This document shows positions 43,112 through 51,102 of a stretch of DNA of 64,000 nucleotides, piece by piece. The stretch is taken from NCBI RefSeq assembly GCF_900637905.1, contig NZ_LR134472.1, positions 868,001 to 932,000 of the forward strand, in the 5' to 3' direction. A model generated the notes under the pieces. The model worked only from the letters and a program-made list of their open reading frames with translations. It searched no databases and was not told where the DNA came from. The position numbers and the translations under genes were made by a program. This DNA is from Parvimonas micra (GTDB lineage: Bacteria > Bacillota > Clostridia > Tissierellales > Peptoniphilaceae). The stretch's first letter is position 1. The number at the start of each line of letters is the position of its first letter.

Positions 43112-44787
43112 TAGAGTATTCAAATAGATATAATCCAATAACAGAATACAATAATTGGATAGAAAAACACCCAAAAAAAGTTGGTAAATTAATGAAAATT
43201 CAACTAAAAATGTTAATTTCTGATATAAAAAACAAAGAAAGTGATGTATATTATGATACAAAAAAGGCAAATCACGCAATAGAATTTATAGAAAATTTTT
43301 GCAGAAATATCAAAGGAAAAACAGCAGGAAATTTAGTTGTATTAGATCCCTTTCAAAAAGCATTTATAGCTGCAGTTTTCGGAATTTGCTATAAAAAAAC
43401 TAAATTAAGGAGAACTAAAAGAGCAGTTTTAATTGAAGCAAAGAAAAATGGAAAGTCTCTATTAGCATCTGCAATTGGTTTGTATATGCTTATAGCTGAT
43501 GGAGAGGGTGGACCTGAATGCTATTCTGTAGCAACACAAAGAGACCAAGCGAAAATAATTTGGAATGTTGCTAAAAAAATGATAAAAAAAGACAAAGACT
43601 TAAGAAGATATACAAAGACATTAGTAAGTGAAATATCTTGCAAATTCAATGATGGAATTTTTAAACCATTGGCATCTGATTCTGATACACTAGACGGATT
43701 AGATGTTCATTTTGTTGTAATGGATGAGATACATCAATGGAAGAATGGATATCCGTTGTATGATATTATGTATCGTGGGATGGATAATAGACAACAGCCA
43801 CTTGCATTAATAACAAGTACAGCAGGAACTATCAGAGAAGATTTATATGATATGATCTATGATGAGGCAGTAAACATTTTAACAAATGAGGGATTTGAAG
43901 ATAAAAAGTCAATATTTTTCATTTATGAGTTAGATAAGAGAGAAGAATGGAAAGACTTTAATAATTTGATAAAAGCAAATCCGGGTCTTGGGACTATCAG
44001 AAATGAGCAGTCATTAAGAGATGAATGGCAAAGAGCAATGGACAATCCAAGTATGTATCTTAAAACATTTTTAATAAAAAACTGTAACATCAGAGAAACA
44101 TCAACTGAAAGTTGGTTAGATTTAGAAGATGTAACAAATGTAAAAACTTTTGACATTAAGAAATTAAAGCCTAGATATGTTATAAGTGGTTGGGATATTT
44201 CAAGTACAACAGACTTAACTTGTGTATCATTTCTTTTTAGAATTCAAAATGATGAAGATATTTATATCTATCAGCATTTTTTCATTCCGGAAGATGTTGC
44301 AGAAAAGAAAATTCATAATGACAAAGTCCCATATGATATATGGGAAAAGCAAGGTTATGTAACATATTGTCCAGGAAACAAAATTGATACAGAGTTTTTG
44401 TGGGAGTGGGCATATAATTTTGCTATAGAAAATGACTTCGTACAAATATGGAATGGATTTGATGCTTGGGGAGCAGAGCTTCTAATGAAGAGGTATAGAG
44501 AAAATTATGGAGAAAGTTCTGTTGAAGAAATAAGACAAGTTTTCAAAACTTTATCAAATCCAATGAAAGAGTTGGAAGCGGATTTAAAAGCTAAAAGAAT
44601 TAATTTTAATAACAATCCTGTAACAAAATGGTGTTTAGGAAATACAGTTATTCAGCAAGATAATAAAGGAAATATCCAACCTAAAAAGGGATATTCCAGT
44701 TTAAAAAGAATAGACGGGACTGCATCAATGTTAGATTGTTATATAACATACAAGAATCACAAAGATGATTATTTGAATTTAATTTAA
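43108..44787 (+). CDS. Terminase large subunit
   Basis: 559-aa packaging motor. The ATPase part has the Walker A variant EAKKNGKSLL, Walker B VVMDEIHQW and the coupling motif ITSTAGT; the nuclease part starts near GWDISSTTDLT with later acidic residues (GFDAWGAE). It belongs to the HK97-type Terminase_1 family. Full length. Confidence 0.95.
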   Translation: MIEYSNRYNPITEYNNWIEKHPKKVGKLMKIQLKMLISDIKNKESDVYYDTKKANHAIEFIENFCRNIKGKTAGNLVVLDPFQKAFIAAVFGICYKKTKLRRTKRAVLIEAKKNGKSLLASAIGLYMLIADGEGGPECYSVATQRDQAKIIWNVAKKMIKKDKDLRRYTKTLVSEISCKFNDGIFKPLASDSDTLDGLDVHFVVMDEIHQWKNGYPLYDIMYRGMDNRQQPLALITSTAGTIREDLYDMIYDEAVNILTNEGFEDKKSIFFIYELDKREEWKDFNNLIKANPGLGTIRNEQSLRDEWQRAMDNPSMYLKTFLIKNCNIRETSTESWLDLEDVTNVKTFDIKKLKPRYVISGWDISSTTDLTCVSFLFRIQNDEDIYIYQHFFIPEDVAEKKIHNDKVPYDIWEKQGYVTYCPGNKIDTEFLWEWAYNFAIENDFVQIWNGFDAWGAELLMKRYRENYGESSVEEIRQVFKTLSNPMKELEADLKAKRINFNNNPVTKWCLGNTVIQQDNKGNIQPKKGYSSLKRIDGTASMLDCYITYKNHKDDYLNLI

Positions 44788-44799
44788 AAAGGAGACAAA

Positions 44800-45996
44800 A
44801 TGGGATTATTTGATAAAGTATTCAAACCTAAGGGGGAGAAAAAAGACCCTGAAAAACTAATAGGAGAATATTTTGAGTTGTTAAACTCATATACTCCGGT
44901 GTTTAGTACTTTTGAGGGGTCAGTTTATGAAATGGACTTAACAAGAAGTGTTATTCACTCATTTGCTACTCATTGTTCCAAACTTAACATAGAAGTAAAA
45001 GGAATGGGAAATGAAAAACTAGCACGAAAAATTAAGACAAGGGCAAATGATTATATAGATACCGCAAAATATTTATATAGACTTGCGACTATTAGAGAAG
45101 TTACAAACAATGTATTCATTGTTCCTAGTTATGATTTATTAACTGAAAAAGTAGATGGATTTTACCCGATTTATCCTCAAAATGTTGAATTGATAGAATA
45201 TAAAGGGGATTTGTATGTTAGATTTTCATTTATGGGAAGAAGAGCTGCAATAGAATATGATAAGATTGGAATGTTAAATCAATTTCAATTTAAAGATGAT
45301 TTTTTTGGAGAAGATAATAGATGCATGTTACCAACTATGCAATTGTTAGATACTCAAAATCAAGGAATTATTGAGGGAATAAAATCAAGTGCAGCAATTA
45401 GATTTATGGCACAGTTAGCAAATGTAATAAGAGATGATGATTTAGAAAAAGAAAAAGAAAGATTTGCAAAGCAGAACTTGTCTAAAGACAATAAAACAGG
45501 CTTAATGATTTTCGACCAAAAATACAAAGAAGTAAAACAGATAGTCTCTACACCTTTTACAATAGATGCAAATCAAATGAGGGATATAAAAGAAAATGTA
45601 TATACTCATTTTGGAACGAATGACAATATTTTGCAAAACAAGTTTAATTCTGATGAATGGAGTGCATACTATGAGGGGAAGATAGAACCTTTTGCAATTC
45701 AAGCATCAATGGTTCATACAAATTTGACTTTTACAGAAAAACAACAATCATTCGGTAATGCCATTTTATTTACTGCGAATAGATTACAGTATTTAAGCAA
45801 TCAAGAAAAATTACAAACAGCAACACAACTTTTTGATAGAGGTTTCATAACAAGAAATCAAGGTAGAGAAATATTCAATATGGCACCAACAGAAGATGGA
45901 AACAAATACTATATCAGAAAAGAATATGCAGAGGTTAAAGAATTGGACGAAAATATACAACTTCAAAGTCAAGGGGGAACAGGAGATGAAAGTTAA
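44800..45996 (+). CDS. HK97-type portal protein
   Basis: 398 aa. Family traits: N-terminal FEGSVYEMDLTRSVIHSFATH, the PIYPQNVEL segment, LPTMQLLDTQ and C-terminal FNMAPTEDGNKYYIR. It forms the dodecameric DNA gate at one capsid vertex. Overlaps the following gene by 11 bp. Confidence 0.93.
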   Translation: MGLFDKVFKPKGEKKDPEKLIGEYFELLNSYTPVFSTFEGSVYEMDLTRSVIHSFATHCSKLNIEVKGMGNEKLARKIKTRANDYIDTAKYLYRLATIREVTNNVFIVPSYDLLTEKVDGFYPIYPQNVELIEYKGDLYVRFSFMGRRAAIEYDKIGMLNQFQFKDDFFGEDNRCMLPTMQLLDTQNQGIIEGIKSSAAIRFMAQLANVIRDDDLEKEKERFAKQNLSKDNKTGLMIFDQKYKEVKQIVSTPFTIDANQMRDIKENVYTHFGTNDNILQNKFNSDEWSAYYEGKIEPFAIQASMVHTNLTFTEKQQSFGNAILFTANRLQYLSNQEKLQTATQLFDRGFITRNQGREIFNMAPTEDGNKYYIRKEYAEVKELDENIQLQSQGGTGDES

Positions 45997-47005
45997 AATT
46001 ATAAGCGGTGCCCCTTGTAGTGGGAAAACGACATATTGTAAAAACAATATGACGGATAAAGACTTTGTTTATGATTATGATGAATTAACAAAAGCATTAA
46101 CATATAAAAACGAACATCCAAAAGGAAAAACTTTAGTTCATGACTATGTAATGGATTTTAGAAAATCTATTCTTGAAAGAGTACAGAAAGATAGAAAAGA
46201 TGGTTACTTATATTGTATTTGTTGTAGAAGTGAAGAAGTTATAAACAAACTTGATAACATAGAGTTTGAAGTTATAGAAATGGAAGCGACTTTAGAGAAG
46301 TGTTTAGAGAATTTGAAAAATGATGATAGTAGAAAAGATAAAGAAGAATGGGAAAAAGCAATAAAAGAATTTTTTCAAGAAAAAAGAGGGAAAAGTATGA
46401 TACCTAAAAAGAAATTAGATAATAGGCAGTTTAGAAAGGTACAAGATTTTAAACCAAATGGAAACGAAGAAGATTTCGTTGTAAGAGGATATGCTGCAAA
46501 ATGGGAACCTTACGTTTTATTTGAAAACGAAGAGGGAGAGGTTAGAGAAAAATTTAATAAGAGTTCATTTGATGACACAGATTTATCTGATGTCATTTTT
46601 TTATATGATCATACAGGAAAAGTTCTTGCTAGGACTAGCAACGGAACTCTTAAGCTAACACTTGATGATGTTGGTCTATTTGTAGAGGCAGACTTATCAA
46701 CAAGTGAAGCTGCAAAAGAAATGTATAGAGAAATAAAAAGTGGACTGGTAACTAGAATGTCATGGAGTTTCAAAATTGGAGAATATCATTTTGATAACAA
46801 TACAAGAACTATTATCCATGACAAAATCAAAAAAGTTTATGATGTATCAGCTGTTGGCATTCCAGCTAATAATGATACTGAAATAAATGCTCGTAATTTT
46901 GGAGACGGAGTGATTGACAAAATTAAGGCGGAGAGACTGAAAAACGAGCAAAAAAGAAAAAAGTTAAAACTATTAATTGAATTAGTAGAATTAGTAAAGG
47001 AGTAA
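45986..47005 (+). CDS. P-loop kinase-like domain fused to HK97-type prohead protease
   Basis: 339 aa. Residues 1-135 are a P-loop ATPase/kinase-like domain (SGAPCSGKTTYC, then DYDELTKAL). Residues about 140-300 are the prohead protease, with VVRGYAAKWEP, the catalytic His in LYDHTGKVLAR and Ser in MSWSFKIGEYHF; VYDVSAVGIPAN is typical of the fold. The basic C-terminus follows. The start at 45986 has AGGAG six bases before. An internal start at about 46397 (MIPKKKL, without a good ribosome site) could give the protease alone. Confidence 0.88.
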   Translation: MKVKIISGAPCSGKTTYCKNNMTDKDFVYDYDELTKALTYKNEHPKGKTLVHDYVMDFRKSILERVQKDRKDGYLYCICCRSEEVINKLDNIEFEVIEMEATLEKCLENLKNDDSRKDKEEWEKAIKEFFQEKRGKSMIPKKKLDNRQFRKVQDFKPNGNEEDFVVRGYAAKWEPYVLFENEEGEVREKFNKSSFDDTDLSDVIFLYDHTGKVLARTSNGTLKLTLDDVGLFVEADLSTSEAAKEMYREIKSGLVTRMSWSFKIGEYHFDNNTRTIIHDKIKKVYDVSAVGIPANNDTEINARNFGDGVIDKIKAERLKNEQKRKKLKLLIELVELVKE

Positions 47006-47013
47006 AAAAGAAT

Positions 47014-48138
47014 ATGAAAGTAACAATGAAAGAAATTTTAGACAGAATTGCAGAAATCGAAATTGAATTAGAAGATGATAATGCAGATGTTGACAAGCTA
47101 ACAAAAGAAGTGGAAGACTTAAAAGAACAAAAAAGAAAATTAGAAGAAAGAGATGAAAAGAGAAGTAAACTTTTATCAAGTATTGCTCAAGGAAGAGGAA
47201 ATGTTATAAAAGAATTTGGTAAGCAAGAAAAAAATTCAGAAGATAACAGAGAAACTAGAAATTTGTTCAGAAATGCTTTCTTAAAAAATTTGTTAGGAGA
47301 AGATTTAACGGAAGCAGAAGAAAGAGCATATACTCATACAACACAAAATACTGGAGAAGTAATCCCAAAGGAATTACAAGATAAAATTTACACTAATATG
47401 GAAGAACAACATCCGTTGTTAAAAGACGTACAAGTGTTAAGAACTGGTACTGTAATATCAATTGTTAAACATACAAAAATTGTTGCCGGTGATGCAAAAA
47501 TAGTGAACGAAAACGAAGCTAATGATGATGAGCAAAATACATTTGTAAATGTTTCATTAGCAGGTAAAGATTTTTCAAAACATGTTGAGTTTAGTTATAG
47601 ACTTGGTAAAATGGCTATTCCTGCATTTGAAAAATATTTAATTTCAGAAATCTCAAATAGATTAGGTGCTGCAATGGCTAAAGATATTTATGACCAAATA
47701 GTTAAAGATACAAATACTACAAATAAATTTAATGCAGCTACACCTGGAACATTAGCTTTAAAAGATATTACAAAAGCATTTGGACTTTTAAAGACTTCAC
47801 AAAATACAAATGTATATACTACAAATGCAACATTATGGAATGCAATAGCAAATGTAGAGGGTGCAGAGGGAAGACATGCATTTATTCCAAACTTTACTGA
47901 TGGAATAGCAGGGCAATTACTAGGCAAACCTATCAAACAAGAAGATGCTATTGGTAAAGATGTTGTATTAATTCTTGCACCAAGTGAATTCATTTATAAC
48001 GTAGTTCAAGATATTATGATTGAAAGAGATAAAGATATTAAGAAACATGTTCATATTATTAGTGGATATGCAAGTGCAGAGGGTTCATTATCTAATGACC
48101 TTGCAGCAGTTGTATTAACAGTTGGTAGTGCAGGTTAA
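47014..48138 (+). CDS. HK97-type major capsid protein
   Basis: 374 aa. The first 70 residues are a charged coiled coil, the delta/scaffold domain removed by the protease. The mature part contains AYTHTTQNTGEVIPKELQDK and the fold features ending in ASAEGSLSNDLAAVVLTVG. Gene order protease-capsid confirms it. Confidence 0.94.
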   Translation: MKVTMKEILDRIAEIEIELEDDNADVDKLTKEVEDLKEQKRKLEERDEKRSKLLSSIAQGRGNVIKEFGKQEKNSEDNRETRNLFRNAFLKNLLGEDLTEAEERAYTHTTQNTGEVIPKELQDKIYTNMEEQHPLLKDVQVLRTGTVISIVKHTKIVAGDAKIVNENEANDDEQNTFVNVSLAGKDFSKHVEFSYRLGKMAIPAFEKYLISEISNRLGAAMAKDIYDQIVKDTNTTNKFNAATPGTLALKDITKAFGLLKTSQNTNVYTTNATLWNAIANVEGAEGRHAFIPNFTDGIAGQLLGKPIKQEDAIGKDVVLILAPSEFIYNVVQDIMIERDKDIKKHVHIISGYASAEGSLSNDLAAVVLTVGSAG

Positions 48139-48161
48139 AAAAGTTTTAAAAGGAGTCTATT

Positions 48162-48488
48162 ATGATAGTTAAAGTTATAAACAGATTTTACAATAAAGAA
48201 GACTTAAAAGAGTGTTTTGAAAAAGACACTCTTTTAAAAATTTATGATGAAGATAGAGCTTTAGATTTAATTGCAAGAGATTTAGTAATTGAAGTTAAAT
48301 TAGAAGATGAAAATGCCTTATCTGAATTAAAAGAGTTAGGGGAAAAAGTTGAAGATACAACAACATCTAAAGAAAACGAAAAAGTAGATAATACTGAAGA
48401 AGTAATTGAAGAAGTAATTGAAGAGGTTGTTGAAGAAAAAGAACCTAAAGTGAAAAGTAAAAAAGGAACGAAAACTAAAAGCAAGTAG
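48162..48488 (+). CDS. Small head-region protein with acidic and basic tails
   Basis: 108 aa. The first 65 residues are compact; then an acidic repeat EEVIEEVIEEVVEEKE and a basic end KVKSKKGTKTKSK. It lies between capsid and connector genes, where head-decoration or assembly proteins are common, but no family is recognised. Confidence 0.7.
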   Translation: MIVKVINRFYNKEDLKECFEKDTLLKIYDEDRALDLIARDLVIEVKLEDENALSELKELGEKVEDTTTSKENEKVDNTEEVIEEVIEEVVEEKEPKVKSKKGTKTKSK

Positions 48489-48497
48489 GTGCTTTTT

Positions 48498-48761
48498 ATG
48501 ATTGAAAAAATAAAGAAAAATTTAAGAATTACACATTCTAAATTAGACGATGAAATTGAAGATTGTATTAGTGCTTGTCTTAGAGATTTAGAAAGAGTTG
48601 GGTTAAAAGATGTTGATAATAAAAAAAATGATCATTTGATTTTGCAATGTGTAAAGTTGTATTCTCGTTGGCAATTTAACTTTGAAAATCAAGCAGAAAG
48701 ATATAGATTATCTTATGAAAGCTTAAGAAATGCATTAAGTTTGAATAAGGATTATATATAA
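48498..48761 (+). CDS. Head-tail connector protein (gp6-like)
   Basis: 87 aa, all helical. RITHSKLDDEIEDCISACLRDL matches the common opening of head-tail connector proteins. AGGTG fits a start at 48498; a GTG at 48489 lies in that site. Stop overlaps the next start (TAATG). Confidence 0.85.
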   Translation: MIEKIKKNLRITHSKLDDEIEDCISACLRDLERVGLKDVDNKKNDHLILQCVKLYSRWQFNFENQAERYRLSYESLRNALSLNKDYI

Positions 48762-49057
48762 TGTTTACTGAAATTATAACATTGTTAAAAAAAGTTAAAA
48801 CAATTGATGAATACGGAGACACAAAAATCACTTACGAAAAAAAAGAAGTATTTGGAAGATTAGACAGAGTTTATTTTTCCGAAGCACTTCAAGCAATGTC
48901 GCAAGGATTTGAAAATCAATTTAGGTTCACTCTTTCTGATTATTATGATTATCAGAAAGAGGAAGAACTTATTTTTGATGATGAAAAATATAGAATTATC
49001 AACACTCAACGAAAAGGAACATCTATTGAATTAAATTGTATTAAGGGGATTGATTAA
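48761..49057 (+). CDS. Head-tail adaptor / head closure protein
   Basis: 98 aa, beta-rich. The patterns YEKKEVFGRLDRVYFSEAL and DYYDYQKEEELIFDDEKYRI are typical of the SPP1 gp16-like head closure family. Position between connector and gp10-like gene agrees. Confidence 0.82.
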   Translation: MFTEIITLLKKVKTIDEYGDTKITYEKKEVFGRLDRVYFSEALQAMSQGFENQFRFTLSDYYDYQKEEELIFDDEKYRIINTQRKGTSIELNCIKGID

Positions 49058-49058
49058 A

Positions 49059-49532
49059 ATGTCAAACAAACCTAATGCGGGTCTTAAGATAAAAAAAGGG
49101 ACTATTCAGTTTACATCAAACGTTGATAAAGTAAAATTTACGATTGAAGAACTGATTAATGCAGCAAATAGAGATGTGGGAAAGTATGTAAGAAATATTG
49201 CAGGAAATAAACTGTATAGTGCTTATGTAGGAGTTTATCAAAAGGGAAGTAAGCAAAGACCTAGAAAGGGAAAATTAATTAAAGGTTATATAAACCGAAA
49301 TCTTTCTTACTGGGCTAGAAAAAAAGAACACGATCTACAAATAGGGTTTAAAGACCATTCGTGGTTTACTCAACAAGAATTGGGTGATGCAAATTATCCC
49401 AAACTTGCAGTTTTAAGAAATACAGTTTATGAAAACATAGGAACTATTCAAAATATACAATCTCAATATATTTCTGCATTAAGTCAAGACAACCCAACAA
49501 TACCACCAGGAGAGGACAAACCAAGTGATTAG
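49059..49532 (+). CDS. HK97 gp10-like tail completion protein
   Basis: 157 aa. Its place in the order and basic, beta-rich make-up suggest the gp10/neck family; YINRNLSYWARKKEHDLQIGFKDHSWFT is a plausible strand core. Start at 49059 with AAGGGGAT upstream; TTG 49050 lies too close to it. Overlaps the next gene by 8 bp. Confidence 0.7.
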   Translation: MSNKPNAGLKIKKGTIQFTSNVDKVKFTIEELINAANRDVGKYVRNIAGNKLYSAYVGVYQKGSKQRPRKGKLIKGYINRNLSYWARKKEHDLQIGFKDHSWFTQQELGDANYPKLAVLRNTVYENIGTIQNIQSQYISALSQDNPTIPPGEDKPSD

Positions 49533-49890
49533 AGAGTTAAAAAAGCAATTAAAAATACTTATAGACCCAATTTCAAATCTAGCATTTGAAACAATCCCTA
49601 ATACTGATATTTTCCCTCATGTGGTAGGCGATTTGACAATAGCATACTACAAAGAGGGATTATATAATATATCACTTGATATTGATGTATGGGACAAAAG
49701 CACATCAACTGAAAATGTAGATATAATTGCAGAAAAAATTATAGAAGTATTAGATAGATGTTCATTCAGAAACAAAAAAATAATATTTACATGTTGGTTT
49801 ACAACACTTGCAAATATACAAAGCGAAGACAAGACACTAAAAAGAAAGACAATCAAATTTGAAGTACAAGCTAGGAAAGGGGAAAACTAA
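49525..49890 (+). CDS. Tail terminator-like protein
   Basis: 121 aa. The pattern of an N-terminal helix, then YYKEGLYNISLDIDVWDKST, and a helix IIAEKIIEVLDRCSF resembles the gpU/tail terminator family. GTG start within the end of the preceding gene, AGGAG site nearby. Confidence 0.75.
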   Translation: MIRELKKQLKILIDPISNLAFETIPNTDIFPHVVGDLTIAYYKEGLYNISLDIDVWDKSTSTENVDIIAEKIIEVLDRCSFRNKKIIFTCWFTTLANIQSEDKTLKRKTIKFEVQARKGEN

Positions 49891-50489
49891 TGCCAAAATG
49901 CAAAGTAATTTCAGGATTAACAGCAAAGACAACGGAAAAATTAGTTTTAGATGCAGGAGCATTTTTTAAAAATTACAAAGTTGAAACAGACACATTTGAA
50001 ACAGCAGTAACAAGCGGAAAGCTACTAGGAGCAACAAAAGGTGGTGGGTCATTTACTGCAGTTCCATCATTTAGAAACATAGAAATTGACGGACTAAGAG
50101 GAGAGGCAAAAGGAACGAAAATACTTGAAACTTGGGAAATTAAACTAGGAGCAACAGTAGTTGAAGTAACTCCTGATACGTTGCAAACAGCTCTTGCTGT
50201 ATCAGAAAAAACAACAAAAGATGGTATTACAACACATGAAGTTATAAAAGGTAAAATGTGTATTACTGATTCAGATTATATTGAAAATATTACTTGGGTT
50301 GGTAATCTTTCAGGAAGTGAAGAACCGGTAATAATTCAAGTTTATAATGCTTTAAATACAAAAGGACTAGAACTGGGATTTGAAGACAAATCAGAAGCGA
50401 CAATCGAATTAGAGTTTACAGGACATTTTGATATGAAAAAAGCAAATGAAGTGCCATTCAACATTTACTATCCAAAAATAACAGGTTAA
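49890..50489 (+). CDS. Major tail tube protein
   Basis: 199 aa, beta-rich, with LVLDAGAFFKNY near the N-terminus and FTGHFDMKKANEVPFNIYYP at the end, as in Firmicutes siphophage tail tube proteins. It lies just before the tail chaperone genes. Confidence 0.88.
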   Translation: MPKCKVISGLTAKTTEKLVLDAGAFFKNYKVETDTFETAVTSGKLLGATKGGGSFTAVPSFRNIEIDGLRGEAKGTKILETWEIKLGATVVEVTPDTLQTALAVSEKTTKDGITTHEVIKGKMCITDSDYIENITWVGNLSGSEEPVIIQVYNALNTKGLELGFEDKSEATIELEFTGHFDMKKANEVPFNIYYPKITG

Positions 50490-50499
50490 GGAGAAAAGA

Positions 50500-50829
50500 A
50501 TGAAAGCTATAAGAAAATTAAAATTCAGTGATCTAGGTTCTGCATCTAAAATCATAAAAAAATTGGAGTTAAGAATAGAGGGAAATGGCTCAAGTTCTGT
50601 AGAAGAAATTGGAGCAAGTTTATTTTTAGTTTTAATAGAAAAATATCATCTTGTAGAAAATGATGTTGCAGAGTTTATGTCAAAACTAATTGAAGAGATG
50701 ACGAAAGAAGAGTTTATGAACTTAGATTTAGAAGAAGTTTTTGAATATATTGAAGAATTAAAAAAAGATGAGGGACTGTCTCGTTTTTTGCAAACGCTCA
50801 ACAAATTGGAGATAAAGAAAGAGCTATAA
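50500..50829 (+). CDS. Tail assembly chaperone G-type product
   Basis: 109-aa helical protein between major tail protein and tape measure, the standard location of gpG-like chaperones. AGGAG before the start. A slippery heptamer near its end allows production of a longer GT fusion. Confidence 0.88.
   Translation: MKAIRKLKFSDLGSASKIIKKLELRIEGNGSSSVEEIGASLFLVLIEKYHLVENDVAEFMSKLIEEMTKEEFMNLDLEEVFEYIEELKKDEGLSRFLQTLNKLEIKKEL
50784..50790 (+). other. -1 programmed frameshift site (TTTTTTG)
   Basis: In the G frame CGT TTT TTG forms the heptamer T TTT TTG. The -1 frame is open from 50772 (after a TGA at 50769) to 51095, so a slip here fuses the two frames. Confidence 0.85.
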
Positions 50830-51095
50830 TCTACGATTTGTTATATAGTGAATATTCAAATCCTGGTTTTGTTTTTGATGCTGAAATAAACTTTGCTCTT
50901 GACATTATAGATGCACTTTTTGAAAGAAAGAATGAAGAAAAGATGTTTCAAAGATGGATAGTATATCAATCAGAAATGAGTTTTGAAGAATTCAAAAATA
51001 AACTAGGAAATATAAAAAACAATAAATATGACAAAAGAAGTTCAAAAGAAATCTTGAATAATGTTAAAAATATTTTAGAAAACTATAAGTTTTAA
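50790..51095 (+). CDS. T part of the tail assembly chaperone, expressed by -1 frameshift
   Basis: After the slip, translation continues as ANAQQIGDKERAIIYDLLYS and beyond, giving a GT protein of about 198 residues (97 + 101). The T frame has no ATG and no ribosome site; a TTG at 50838 is not convincing. GT proteins help tape measure and tail tube assembly. The T product is helical and ends just before the tape measure gene. Confidence 0.85.
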   Translation, partial: ANAQQIGDKERAIIYDLLYSEYSNPGFVFDAEINFALDIIDALFERKNEEKMFQRWIVYQSEMSFEEFKNKLGNIKNNKYDKRSSKEILNNVKNILENYKF

Positions 51096-51102
51096 TAAGG
51101 GG

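Noticed and set aside
50838-51095. Independent gene starting at TTG 50838
   Set aside because: No ribosome binding site, and the frame continues upstream to the slippery heptamer, so frameshift expression explains it.
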